From Culex pipiens pallens (Eukaryota; Arthropoda; Insecta; Diptera; Culicidae), in the NCBI RefSeq assembly GCF_016801865.2, contig NC_068937.1, positions 111,338,994 to 111,402,993 of the forward strand: DNA of 64,000 bases. Reading direction: 5' to 3'. The notes beneath the pieces are model-generated. The model worked only from the letters and a program-made list of their open reading frames with translations. It ran no database searches and was not told where the DNA came from. Shown piece after piece: positions 9,804 through 21,226 of this stretch. Position 1 is the first letter of the stretch; the number at the start of each line of letters is the position of its first letter. The position numbers and the translations under genes are program-made.

Positions 9804-11326
9804 GGACCATCCATAAACCACGTGGACACTTTAGGGGGGGATATGGCGATTGTCCACAATTGTCCATGGGTAATTCTCCGCCAACTCACACAGCAGTTGC
9901 CCCGACCCCTCTTCGATTTGCGTGAAACTTTGTCGTAAGGGGTAACTTTTGTCCCTGATCACGAATCCGAGGTCCATTTTTTGATATCTTGTGACGGAGG
10001 GGCGGTACGCCCCCTTCCATTTTTGAACATGCGAAAAAAGAGGTATTTTTCAATAATTTGAATAAATTTAATTAATTAAAAAGAGGTATTTTTCAATAAA
10101 TTTGGTGTCAAAGCGACTTTTATGTAAAATTAGACGCCCGATTTGATGGCGTACTCAGAATTCCGAAAAAAACTTAATTTTCATCGAAAAAAACACTAAA
10201 AAAGTTTAAAAAATTCTCCCATTTTCCGTTACTCGACTGTAAAATTTTTTGGAACATGTCATTTTATGGGAAATTTATTGTACTTTTCGAATCTACATTG
10301 ACCCAGAAGGGTCATTTTTTCATTTAAAACAAAATTTTTCATTTTAAAATTTCGTGTTTTTTTCTAACTTTGCAGGGTTATTTTTTAGAGTGTAACAATA
10401 TTAGAGGTGGGCAAAAAAAGAGCGAGCCGCTCAAAGAGCCGATTCACTGAAAAGAGCGAAAGAACCGTGGCTTACAAAAAAAGAACCGCGGTTCTTTTTT
10501 AAACTTCAGTCTTTTGAAAGAACCGGCCCAACATGGCATGATTTTTGTTATAAATGTAATTTATTGAATTTCCAAAAAATGTAGTATTAAATTTGTTTTT
10601 GAGAATTGAAAATTCAATTTCAAATAATGCCTATAAAAACAAAAAAAAATTTAGACAGCATGAAAATATTTTTCACTTTACAACTGATTATACATTAAAG
10701 TACTACTGGAATACAAATTTGAGCATTCCAAATTGCATAATATTATCAAAAATCTTCTGAATAGTTTAGAGATTTTGAAAAAAAACCTTATGTCCAAAAC
10801 AACTTTAGCGTTCATAGACTTTATCAATTAAATCAGAATGTAGAAAAGAGTTCACAGAATGTTTTCTCCAAATAAAATATCAGCATTAGTTCAATTCTTG
10901 CAGAAATAAACGCAATTTTAAAATTAATAGCAATTTTTCTAATCCTAGATTTAAGTTTGGATGCCATTCAATTACTCGAATGTTTAGGTTCGAGAAGAAA
11001 TCTTGACATAGAGACCGCCAAGACCAATGGTTTTCAAGGACATTTTCTCGTTTTCAATTTTAATTTTTTTATCAAATAATTTGTAAAAGTCCAGTGTGAA
11101 ATAACTTTTAAAATCATATGATTCTTAAAAAAACAATTTCATCAAAATTATGAAAAAGAGCGAAAAAGCCGTTCAAAAGAGCGGCTCTTTCTAATGAGCG
11201 AACGAAAATGAGCGGCTCCTAAAAAAGATCGGTTTTGCCCACCTCTAAACAATATTCTCAAAAATTGTAGAGCAAACAATTGTAAAAGATTTCCAAAAAA
11301 GTGTCAACGTGGTTTATGGATGTTCC
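9804..11326. mobile_element. TIR element with CATAAACCACGT ends
   Basis: The ends GGACCATCCATAAACCACGT and its inverted partner ACGTGGTTTATGGATGTTCC form a TIR of roughly 29 bp. No coding sequence was seen. It is interrupted by a hAT-type element (10402-11247). The same terminal motif occurs singly at about 39108 and, inverted, at about 43709. The segment 9868-10045 is also present at 43998-44175. Target duplication is unclear (possibly CAAA). Confidence 0.7.
10402..11247. mobile_element. non-autonomous hAT element, TSD AACAATAT
   Basis: It has termini TAGAGGTGGGCAAAA ... TTTTGCCCACCTCTA and an exact 8-bp target duplication AACAATAT (10394-10401 and 11248-11255). TAGNG termini plus an 8-bp duplication are diagnostic of the hAT superfamily. 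It is 846 bp with no transposase. Subterminal regions repeat GAGCG and CGCTC hexamer-like motifs (AAAGAGCGAAAGAACC, GAGCGGCTC), typical of transposase-binding repeats. It is nested inside the 9804-11326 element. Confidence 0.9.
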
Positions 11327-12928
11327 CAAACTGACAGTGTGATCCTGCACACTTATCGGAAATAACTCATTCATCTCTTGATGATATTTTCGCTTAATTC
11401 ATTCCAAAAGTTAAACATTAACAAGGGGCTGGAAACTCTAATATAACTTAAGAATACTGAGTATATTAATGATATTCCAGTATACTTGTTAGTATACTAA
11501 CCGAAAAGCAATAAACTGTTAGTATATTAAGATACTCTCAGTGTATTGGTAAGTATACTGACGATATGTAAAGGAAATAATAAGCTTACTAACATATATT
11601 TTGATATACTGGCTAAAATAATAATTATAGCTCTAAGAGTTTCTAACCCCATTAAACACATTATTGTTTAATTTTCTTAATGTAGTAAATTTCTAAATAC
11701 CATATTTTTTAGAATACTAAAATTTTCATGCAAAATATGACAAGCAATCGATACGAAATAATGTATGCATTTTCAATTTATTAGAGTTGATTTTAAATGC
11801 TTAAATTTTCACAAAATACCATACTTCATGAAAATACTAAAATTTTCTTAATTGGCAATATGGGTATCAAGCGATGTGAAATTGTGTAGCCATTTTCACT
11901 TTATTAGAGTTTTTTATGTGAAATAATCATTTTTCTAAATACTACGTTTGATGAAAAACCCTAAATTTCAAATAATTGGTTTTATTTAATAGTTTTAATT
12001 TAATAATTTTAAAACAATAGGTACAATTTTGGACATAAATTTAGTAAATTGAGTTTAATACAGAGAATTTACAAGTGATTCCTTGAAATTGATTGACGGC
12101 TTCACCTTAATATCAAAAGTAGTTTTACATATTATTATTCAAAAGTTCATTTCCACTATTATTGGTTATTTGTAAATAGTCATTTGCTTCAGCACTAACT
12201 TTTTTAACTACAGTGGCCATAATTTTCACAACAAGTAATAACCACTAGTTCTGGCTTTTGCTGATCTCACTTGATTGCAGTTATAATCAAGATTTTTTAT
12301 TCTAATTTAACAAAATTTCCAACACTGATAGTCCATAGAAACAAGCCTCTGGTTACACAATTATGAAATAAAAAAACACAGCACTGAATATTCAAATATG
12401 TTCAGTTATCTTAATTGATCTGTCACTAGATGTCACTTACAATTTATTCTACTGCACTTTTCACCCAATTGAAATCCACTTGTGTCAGCTTCGCTGTCAA
12501 TTTATTTGATCCTTCTCCGAGGCGCTTCCGGTGGGGACTGCGACTCATCAACCAACGGCTCGAAGAATTTATACCCCATGGACAGACGTCCTTTCCAAGG
12601 CCTGGCCATATGCCTTTGAGACACCCGAGAAGACATCAGGAATCACGTAAGTTCGAAAAATCATCAAAACAATAAACACGTCCCAACGCCGCAACCCTTT
12701 CTCCCGCCTTTGCCAAACAAGCTTCAAAGTCAATCAATTAAAGTGAATCAAATTTGTGTAAAAATATGCAAATCAGCGCATGCAAGCCCCTAACCTCAAA
12801 CAACCATGCCTGGAGCGCAAATGAGGGAAGCACAGTGGCGTCTTCATTCGGATTTGAGGGTCGCAATTTAAATTTTAACATCCATTAAAAAAATCTGGAA
12901 GATAAATTTAATTTATATTTTATAACAG
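11327..12928. other. AT-rich spacer, no gene seen
   Basis: A stretch rich in AGTATACT and TATACTGA words (11455-11600) suggests a decayed AT-rich repeat. The rest shows no coding potential or recognisable element. The open frame 12430-12675 has no known motif. Confidence 0.45.
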
Positions 12929-12930
12929 AA

Positions 12931-13180
12931 TTTGAACGGTGTGCGTCGCGGTCCTCGCGCAGGATTTTCGTTGCCGTTTCCGTCTTTGTTGTTCCCCCGA
13001 TTGTGTGTGTGTTTCGATCCGGGCGGTTTCGGGTTGTTTGACAGTTGCGTTGGAGAATTTGAACGGTGTGCGTCGCGGTCCTCGCGCAGGATTTTCGTTG
13101 CCGTTTCCGTTTTTGTTGTCCCCCCGATTGTGTGTGTGTTTCGATCCGGGCGGTTTCGCGTTTTCGCATTTTAGTTGGTT
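12931..13180. repeat. 127-bp tandem duplication
   Basis: TTTGAACGGTGTGCGTCGCG begins at 12931 and again at 13058, and the following 120 bases match with few differences. It is GC-rich relative to its flanks. Open frames run through both copies on both strands, but no domain is recognisable, so I treat this as a non-coding duplication. Confidence 0.85.
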
Positions 13181-14392
13181 TTATCTTTCCACAGCCGGCT
13201 GTCTAAGATTAAATCATTTATGCTAAACTCAACACCAAATAACCGGGAATAGTCTCATCCGCATACTCCGACTGTTTGCCTTGAGAATGCATAATACATC
13301 ACACCATTAAACAAAATTTATTGATTATTGGGTCGCATCATCATCCTCTATGTTGAATCCTGGCCATTACCCTTACCCACTAACAAAATCCCAAGTAGAA
13401 GTAGTTTTCCGGCACACGCGGGGGTGTGGATATCGTATAGAACCCACCCTTGGTAGCAGCCTGTGCTAACTAACATTCCCGTCCCATTCCCTCGAGATCT
13501 ACAAACTGACATGGCGGGCGCCGTTGGTGGCCAACGACTGTTTCCTATTCGCACCGGCTCTAGTTTTGATGATCGTGATGTTTTATCTTTTCAGCGCATT
13601 CATGCATGCTGTTGATAAGGGAAACATCATTTGATCGTTGAAGCGTGTGACCGGTTGTGCTGATGGGATATTATGGTCCTGTTCAGCAACGGAGAAGGAC
13701 AACCATGGGTGGTCTCTCATGCTCATGCTCATGCTCATGCTCATTTTATAACATATTTAAAATTGATACATTATTTATTACTCTTTGATTATGAAAAGAC
13801 ATATTTGTCAATTATTTGTAAATAAGTATTGTACACGAATCTTGAATTCATGAATATAATCTTATGATATTTTCTAAAATGTTAAAAAATATATATGAAG
13901 TTTTGCAGACCCAAAATCGACTTTAAAATAAGCCTCCTTAAGGTACGCCACTGACTTCAACGATATAGATAACACACTTGGCGGTGAACGCGATGATCCT
14001 ATTTTGGTTCACCATCCCACCTTAACCCGGCCTCTTCCAAAGCTGAAAGGCTTCCACCGAACATCCCTGTTATTATATCCTTCGCACAAAGTTCATGTGT
14101 GAAAATCTCGGAATCTCTTCCCACCCAACCATCAACCAACCCCCTTACACAGCACGCAGAACAAAAGGTACCGTAAATTACACGTTTCGATAGCGCAAAA
14201 CCTCCCACGCACCCACCTTCTCACTGATGTGAGATCTTGTCGATGGGAAAACAAAACGCGTCAGGATTAAAGGAGAGTGTATCGATGATAACTACACTCT
14301 GAAAGCGAGCAAGGGGAAATGGGAAGGCATGCATGCTTTGCATACTTTCAGGCGTTTTTAAAGATTGGAGTCAAGGAGGGAAATCAACCATA
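13180..14392. other. spacer without recognised gene
   Basis: It contains the CTCATG microsatellite and short open frames only. No domain, RNA or transposon end was identified. Confidence 0.4.
13716..13744. repeat. CTCATG hexamer microsatellite
   Basis: About five tandem CTCATG units are present. Confidence 0.85.
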
Positions 14393-14639
14393 CCCTGTTT
14401 GAAAAATGTCGCACGTCGTACGAGTTGTCGCACGGTTTTGATTTTACCGTTTCGATATCGATTGGTCGAAAGGACGACAAACGTACGACAAACACTCGAC
14501 ATGACCGACGTTGTTTTTTCCATCGATTTACCTTCAATTCGACGTCGATTATCGTCGACGCAAACAGTTTGACAGTTCTCTTCAGTTGAACTTGTTCGGA
14601 CTTGATTGCAACCGAGTCGAACAAATTGTTGTTGGTTTT

Positions 14640-14930
14640 AGGCTTTGGGAGGATTTTGGCCAGTTTAAAGGTAAGTTGTGTTCTAGATTGAATTACTTTT
14701 TCTGCCGGAAAGTTCCGGCCGGAGTGGGCGACAACCGAATCAAATTGTCTTGTATTCCAGATTGCGGTCTTCGTGGCGGTATAGGAGGAAGAGGAGGACG
14801 GGAAATATGGATTACTCGGCGAGCCATTCCGGAAGACGGGACGGGAAGGAACCAGTTTGCGATCGAGGAAGCCGTTAGTGTTTGGTGTTTTACTTTCCGC
14901 GGGAGGTTGCCTCCATATCTAATGGAACTG
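14640..14930 (+). pseudogene. exon-like segments inside TIR element (unrecognised)
   Basis: The segment ending GGCCAGTTTAAAG is followed by GTAAGTTG (donor near 14672). The next begins after TGTATTCCAG (near 14760) and ends GGAACTG before GTGAGTCA (near 14930). One frame through the second piece is open (GTGRNQFAIEEAVSVWCFTFRGRLPPY). GC content is above that of the surroundings. I do not recognise the protein. It could be captured host exons, an expressed chimeric non-coding transcript, or chance. Confidence 0.35.
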
Positions 14931-15075
14931 GTGAGTCATGTTTTAGAAACGATGGAGGAGGTGTGCTGGGAGTGCGATTGGACGATCGAAATTAAAAATT
15001 AGATGAACATCACAAATTCTTAACTTTTTAATCCAATAATGCTTAAAAAAAACTTCAATGCTGATTTGATTTGAT

Positions 15076-16214
15076 TAGGGCGTCCAAATTTCCCGGGTTT
15101 TGAAAATCCCGGGAAACGGGAAAAATATTTTTGGAATCCCGGGAAATCCCGGGATCCCGGGAAATTTTTGAAACAGTCATAAAATCTATGTTTTCATTAT
15201 ATTTGTTATGTTTCTCAAGCCTAAAATTACAGAATTAGCTCAATACCGTTATTTGATGATAATCTACACTTTAATCTGAACAAGGACAGCATTTTTTAAG
15301 ATAGTTCAAAATACATTAAAAACCCCGCTCTTTGGTGTGCTTTGGATTTTGCATGAACCACAATTTTTAATCTGATGTGATTCAAATTCAATAAGCTTCT
15401 TATTTAGATATTTCTATTATTTATTTATTTTTTATGACATGATTAAAAAAGCTTAAACAATTTCTTTGAAACTGTTTAAAAAAACAAGAAACCAAAACAA
15501 ATAAAATTATACCAGAAAATGTTACATTTTCTATAAGTCAAGAATTTCTTGTATTATATTCAAAACATATTTAAAAAAATATCTTTAAGTCACTACCGCC
15601 AACTAGAGATAATCGGGACTGCAGTCTGACTGAATAGATAAGGAGATTTTAGAGCAATAAATTTGGAAATCGGTGTACTTATTGTTTTGTTCTATTCCTG
15701 TTTTAACTAAAACCAATCAAAACAATCAGAACATTATGCAAAAAAAAATGGCTAAAACAGCTGTCTAAATTCTTTACCTTTGTCCTGATTTGCTCCAGAT
15801 GCCGGTTTTTGATGAAAAATTATTAAATATAATTTTTTTTTCAAGTTTAAAGTCATGAATATACTAAAATATAATACCAATTATTTTTTCAAATAAATAA
15901 AATTTAATAGAAAATAAAAAAAGGCATTTTGCGGATCTGTAAACTAAAATTTCAGCAATTTTCCCTAACTAGCCAAATTAATGCTGATATATGCCGAAAA
16001 CAAATTGTAATGCTTTAAAATTCTTATCGGGGACTAGGTATTAAACTATTCATCTATTTGCACAACCAAATCTGAATTTCCGAACCAAATTTGAATTATT
16101 TTCAATTTCGGGAATTCCCGGGACAACATTTTAAAAATCCCGGGATTCGAGAATTCCCGGTTTTGTAAAAATCCCGGGATTTTTGTCCCGGGAATTCCCG
16201 GGATGGACGCACTA
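15076..16214. mobile_element. non-autonomous hAT element with CCCGGG-rich ends, TSD GATTTGAT
   Basis: It has termini TAGGGCGTCCA ... TGGACGCACTA and an exact 8-bp target duplication GATTTGAT (15068-15075 and 16215-16222). The subterminal 100 bases on each side repeat AATCCCGGGA-type palindromes many times; the interior is AT-rich and non-coding. At 1139 bp, TAGNG ends with an 8-bp duplication mark it as hAT. Confidence 0.9.
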
Positions 16215-16222
16215 GATTTGAT

Positions 16223-17215
16223 AATTGTAAAATTAAATTATAAAGTTTTTCATTCTTAATTTAAAATTCTAGCATTCCAGAACTTAAGAATGCAAGAAAT
16301 TGAAAATTCTAAATTCATTTAATTTCTTGATATTGTGCAAATTGTTAATATTCTTAAATTATACAATTCATTAATTTAAAATTCTCAAAGTCTTCAAATA
16401 TTAAAAAAATAAACTCTAAAATATGAAAATTTTAAAATTGACAATAATTTAAATATTAAAATTCCCTAATTCTTAAATACAAAATTTTTCAATTCATAAA
16501 TACTAAAAATCTAACATTATAAAGTTCATAAATTCCCAAAACGTTAGTCGCACGAGTTGAAATTTTGAATTCTAAAATTCTAAAAATTATATGTTCTAAA
16601 ATTCCAATTGTATATTCTGAAAATGCTAAAATTCAAATAATTTATATTTTTAAATAAAAATTATCAAAAATTCTATTTGTTATGAATTCTACGCATTTTA
16701 AAAATTAGTAAGTTTCTTAAAATTCTAAAAATTAAAAAATCTCTTTTTTTTGCACATCTTAAATTTTTGATAATTTTAAATAAAACAAATTTAAAAAATT
16801 CTAAAAATAAAAAAAAAGAAAAAATACAAAAACTTTACAAAATATATTTTTTAAATTTTAAAAATGTTAAAGTTTTTATTTCTTTTAAATATTTTGAACT
16901 TTTAAAAATTCTTTTAAAAAAATCTAAAAATTCTTAAATTTTAAAATTGGAAAAATTTAAAATCTATTAACTTTTGAAATTTTTTTTGGTCTAATGAAAA
17001 ATAGGAGTTAAAAATATCACGAATTGAAGTAAATGATTTTGGTATTGAAGTACTCTCCAATTTTAATATTCAGAAAATTAGAATTTTAGAATTTTAGAAT
17101 TTTAGAATTTTACAATTTCAGAATTTTTGAATTTTTGAATTTTTGAATTTTTGAATTTTTGAATTTTTGAATTTTAGAAATTTAGAATTTTAGAATTTGA
17201 TGATGAGATGATGAT
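16223..17215. repeat. AT-rich degenerate repeats with octamer array
   Basis: It is dense in AAAATTCTAAAATT words. At 17078-17200 there is a clear 8-bp periodic array, first GAATTTTA units then GAATTTTT units. No coding potential. Confidence 0.7.
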
Positions 17216-17599
17216 GCTGAAATTTGTAAACGTTTGATCATTAAATATTTTTAGAATTCTCAAATTTGGTACAATTTTTAAATAATAATAATATTGTCGG
17301 ATTTTTTAATTATTTGCAGTAATTTGAGTTTTATACGTTTTTAAATTTAAATTTTTAAGATGTCTTCAATTAGAATTCTTTTTAAAAAAAACCAATGCGC
17401 CATGGGTTTTCTATGTACATAGGACATTTTGTAAAAGTAAGCGAGAATAAATAAATTTAGTTTTTCTTTTATAGTTACAAAATATTTGAATATTACATAT
17501 TTGAAATTGTATTGTTTTGAAATTTTATTATTATTATTATTGAATTCTGAATTTAATTTATAAATTCTTGCCAATTGTTGATTGATGTTATATTTTTTC

Positions 17600-17899
17600 A
17601 GGCAACAAACATATTCTGATCTGATCCTGCCGGAAACCATGCGTCCCTGTGTGGTCCTGCGTGGCTTCCGTAGAACCTACGGAAGCAGCCTCTCGTACTC
17701 CGGTAAACATCAATCCGTCGGAGGTTCAAGATCGTCGCCAAGGTGTCGCATCCGGGTTTTGATCAGCGCGTCGAGGAGCAAAAGTCCAACACGGCCAAGA
17801 TGCTGTCACGGCCGCCTCCAACATCCAAGCAGGAAGCTGCGGTCAAGGCAAATCCCGAAGGAAGCAAAGTTGGAGAAGAATCGGCGATCCGCAAGTGAA
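17600..17899 (+). pseudogene. exon-like segment with upstream acceptor (unrecognised)
   Basis: It follows TATTTTTTCAG at about 17591-17601 and contrasts with AT-rich flanks. One frame reads FKIVAKVSHPGFDQRVEEQK then SRPPPTSKQEAAVKANPEGS and stops at the TGA near 17898. Upstream in that frame there is a stop, while another frame is open from 17582. This looks like a real coding exon with a frameshift or deletion. I cannot name the protein. It shares the TIR element with the splice-flanked pieces at 14.6-14.9 kb. Confidence 0.4.
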
Positions 17900-18242
17900 A
17901 TTAAGTGAACAAGTAAATATTTTTGTGAAATTTTGACAGTTGAAATAAAAAAAAACAATAAAAACAAAACAACAGTTTTTTTCAACTGCAACATAACCTA
18001 AAAATCCGAAATGACAGCACACGACAATAGCACGACATTCTAAATAACAAAACCGTGCGACGTCGGTCGAATGTCGTACGACAATGTCGTACAATTTCGA
18101 TCATCGATCGCACGACAAATACGACATTTTGGTGCAAAAACGTATGACATTCGCGCGAAAGTCGCACGACATTGTCGAGCGACGTCGTACAATTGCACGG
18201 ACGACAAACGACGGACGTCTGACGGACTTTTCAGTCAGGGTA

Positions 18243-18711
18243 GCTTGAAGAAGCGCTCAGATGTAAACTACGTTTAGTAATACGTGACAATTGAGACTGA
18301 AATTATTTTTAGGAAATTATAATTATGTGCTATTGTTCGACCAGGAACAGTTCCTCCCAGAACCTTACCGATGACAGAGTTTTGACATTCGATTTAGGAA
18401 AACTTTTTTTCGATTTCAAGAAATTCTGCCACGGATTTTTCAAAATCAATTCAACAATACGGCTTAGGTAAAGTTGGTTTTGGAAACTTTACGTTGGAAG
18501 TCAAATATGATTGAAATAAGTATAACTTAAGAATAATTCGAGGCATATTTCTGAGAAAGTTTAGGAACCTAATCAAATTTTTAATCAATTTTGAATGACA
18601 TTTTGACAGCTGGACAATCAGCTGGAATTATTTAGCAAATTCTGATGCAATAGCCTAGGCAATAGCTCATTTTTTTACAAAACAATATAAACAATAGATG
18701 GCCTCCACAAC
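18243..18711. other. spacer without recognised feature
   Basis: Ordinary AT-rich sequence between two TIR elements. No coding or repeat signal was identified. Confidence 0.4.
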
Positions 18712-19773
18712 TACACACAAAAAAATATTACAGTAATGACAAAAGTAACTTACTTTTGAATTAAAAAGTTGTTAAAATTTGCTACATTAAAAGTTTTTTT
18801 CTTGTTTTGAAAATGAAAACGTTTACTGCTACAGTTTTTGAAAATCTCATTGCTCACTGATTTAAAAGTTTTTACTTTTAATTCGACTGTAAAATTTCTT
18901 TCATTTTGACGTTCTCGTGTAACCGTGTACGCCTAAGTCGCAAATGTAAACAAACACTTTGGTGGGTCCGGTGGTGCTGGTGAGTCTAGGACGCAAAGCA
19001 AAGCCGACCGCGGCAGCAGCCAGAACTCGGACGCGGAAGCCTTCGTGAGCCAAACAGGACAAGGCCAGCTTCCTGCAGGAACTGCAGCTGTTCCACGGCC
19101 GGAATATGTAAGAAGGAAGCTTGGGTGTTTTGTGGGGTTTGTGATTGATTTTGTTTGTTTTTGTAGGATGAGAGGTAGGAATGTGGATTCGCACCGGTTG
19201 TATTGGGTGGTAGTGGCCCGGGATTGGTGGTTGAAGGTCAATTCGCGCGAGGACTGGGGCGAGATCATCGAGGAGATGGCGCTACCGAAGCGTTACGTGA
19301 ACAACGAGATTGCGTTGAAGAAGATTAACTTCTGGTTTTTGGACAAGTACGCGAAAGTTTATTTTCACGATGGACCTCCGACGAAGAGGAGGACGACGAA
19401 AAGCTACATAATCGGAGGTGGTCAGCGCACATGTTGCACTAGGTGCCGGCGGTTTACAGCACCGGTGAGTATTGAGAATGTGTGCAGTGGCTAGTCAACT
19501 TCACTTACTTTCCATTACTTTTAGCAACATTTTTCTGAAATTATCCCTGTAGTGCTAAATATTGTGTATTCTTGCCATAAAAGGTTTCTTTTCCAATTAA
19601 AAGTAAAATACTTTTACCAATACAACGATTTTGTTCCATAAATGTAAGGTAGTATCAAAAACATTCCAACTTTTAAATTGAAAAGTTTGAACTTTCTACG
19701 AATATTCACCAACGCGAACTTATAATCCAACGAACGATCTTTTTAAATTTACAGTATTTTTTCTTTGTGTGTA
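18712..19773 (+). mobile_element. ARID-fragment element, copy B (TIR-bounded)
   Basis: It begins TACACACAAAAAAATATTAC and ends with the inverted relative GTATTTTTTCTTTGTGTGTA, giving a TIR of about 25 bp that begins and ends with TA. The left 250 bases match copy A at 803-1010. It is 1062 bp, and its interior is largely ARID-gene sequence, exon-intron-exon. Terminal TACAC...AAAA sequences resemble those of the foldback elements at 20697-20883 and 42607-42829, suggesting one family of ends. Confidence 0.7.
19049..19470 (+). pseudogene. ARID-domain gene fragment (BAP170/ARID2-like), copy B
   Basis: The exon piece KASFLQELQLFHGRN ends in a GTAAGAAGG donor near 19109. A 57-base intron ends TTTTTGTAG at 19166. 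The next piece runs VDSHRLYWVVVARDWWLKVN, DWGEIIEEMALPKRYVNNEI, then ALKKINFWFLDKYAKVYF. This covers nearly the whole ARID domain: helix FLQELQxFH, loop and DxHRLY helix, WxKVNSRxDWxEI, NNExALK, YAK. Copy A lacks the middle. It deviates at the GTPF-GG loop (MRGRN in place of the GTPFxxxPxxGGR loop). The reading frame is open for 149 codons across the unspliced intron. ARID domains bind DNA in SWI/SNF subunits; this piece is a truncated domain without the rest of the gene. Confidence 0.75.
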
Positions 19774-20343
19774 CCTTATAGCACTGTGGGTTTGGTAAAT
19801 AGAAACCTGATGTCTTGGAAATTGCAAAATAGTTCTAGATGTCAAAGTGCTTATGAGCCCTTTTCAATTATTGTCCATGCAGTATGTAAAAAAAGTATTT
19901 ACACCCCTTGGGCACTATGCACATTTTGTGATAAAACTTGTAAACAATTTAAAGTTTTAAAGAAACCTAGTACTACGTTATGTTCAGAAACTCATGCCGA
20001 ACATTTCGCTATAAAAAGCTCATGAAAAGATGATTTCCATAAAATGTTCTTTAACAAATACTATTACAAAAATCAAAAAAGGTGCAAAAAAAGTTTGTAC
20101 ACCTTTTGAAAAATTAACATAAATAATATTATTTGTTGACAAATCACCTTAAATTCAGTTTCCCAACTCCAAATAGGCATCCTTGACTGATTAAAAAAAA
20201 ATTTGGATTGAATATAAAGTTTACTAACTAGTAAGTATAAAAAGTTATATGACTCAGGAAATGCTACATAAAACTTATCTAAACTTAATTTTGTAAATTT
20301 TTAATTCAACTAAATGTCAATATATATACCGTGGGTTTTATAG
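19774..20343. other. spacer without recognised feature
   Basis: AT-rich. The open frame at 19765-20025 has no known motif. Confidence 0.4.
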
Positions 20344-20631
20344 AAAACCTAGATGTACGGGTATCAAAAAATCGGAAATTGTATGCCCTTTCCGATGCCA
20401 CATAGGTTGACTTGTGAATTGTGGACCGGTTCGGATGCCGGCGGATTTTCCGACGACGTAATTCAGGGTTGGTACGAAATTCCAACGAAAAATCTATTCT
20501 ATCGATACAAAGACCCCCAAAACGGTGTTATACTAGAGTGTAACAAAAATGATTTTTTGGCGGGCAGTCAGGGGTTTGTTCCGGTGGGCATGCTGAGCCC
20601 AAATCCCAAATATGTGCTTAATTGGACGTAA
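20344..20631 (+). CDS. hypothetical 92-95-residue reading frame
   Basis: The frame reads MYGYQKIGNCMPF..., CELWTGSDAGGFSDDVIQGW, YEIPTKNLFYRYKDPQNGVI and ends YVLNWT. It is more GC-rich than its flanks and lacks an opposite-strand rival, but I recognise no domain. The final VLNWT and a GC stretch after the stop resemble the tail of a repeat-family sequence. It may be a transposon-derived fragment rather than a host gene. Confidence 0.3.
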
Positions 20632-20696
20632 CAGGAGCTGACGCTCCGCCCTTCAATTTTAAATGGGATTTAACCCGTGAAAAAAGATTTTTTCAA

Positions 20697-20883
20697 TACA
20701 CGGAGAAAAAAGAGTTCCCAAAATCGTGAACACCCGTTCATGAAATTGGGAACCACGAACAAAGTGTTCAAATTCCATGGTACGTTTTTGAAAATCGTAC
20801 CATGGCATTTGAACACTTTGTTCGTGGTTCCCATTTTCATGAACGGGTGTTCACGATTTTGGGAACTCTTTTTTCTCAGTGTA
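20697..20883. mobile_element. 187-bp near-perfect foldback element
   Basis: Two 88-base arms (20697-20784 and 20796-20883) are inverted copies with only three mismatches around an 11-base loop. The ends are TACACGGAGAAAAAAG ... CTTTTTTCTCAGTGTA with TA termini. A transcript across it would fold into an 88-bp duplex, the kind of substrate that Dicer can process. High arm identity suggests recent origin or gene conversion between arms. Confidence 0.9.
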
Positions 20884-21226
20884 ATGTCACTTTTTGAGGC
20901 ATTTTGGTCACTAAAGCATTTATTTTCAACATCACTGGCGTGTAGGCCAGATCCTTACGCATCTTTTGGTATATTTAACATTGAAGTTTGGAGCACCCGG
21001 AAGCTCGGTACAGACCTTCGAAGTTTGGCAATTTTTCGAAAAATCGTCCCTGGCAAAAAAGATATGCGTCGCACCTCGCGACGCCCGAGACGCCATTTGA
21101 TTTTGCTGGGACCAATTTTTCGAAAAAAAATGCTAAACTTTGAAGGTCTGTACCGAGCTTCCGGGTGCTCCAAAAAACAAGCTTTTAAGTGCTTATTGAC
21201 ACCCTGGTATATATAGTTTTCACATT

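Larger units (their letters stand above)
14393..18240. mobile_element. CCCTG/CAGGG TIR element carrying exon-like DNA
   Basis: It starts CCCTGTTTGAAAAATGTCGC and ends with an inverted relative (GACGGACTTTTCAGTCAGGG), with TA on both outer sides (14391-14392, 18241-18242). Subterminal DNA on both sides is full of GTCGTACGAC and TCGCACGAC palindromic words (14405-14575, 18055-18215). Inside are a nested hAT element (15076-16214), AT-rich repeats, and two GC-richer segments with good splice signals. No transposase was found. Inference: a non-autonomous element that captured gene sequence. The imperfect TIR means the boundary call is moderate. Confidence 0.6.
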
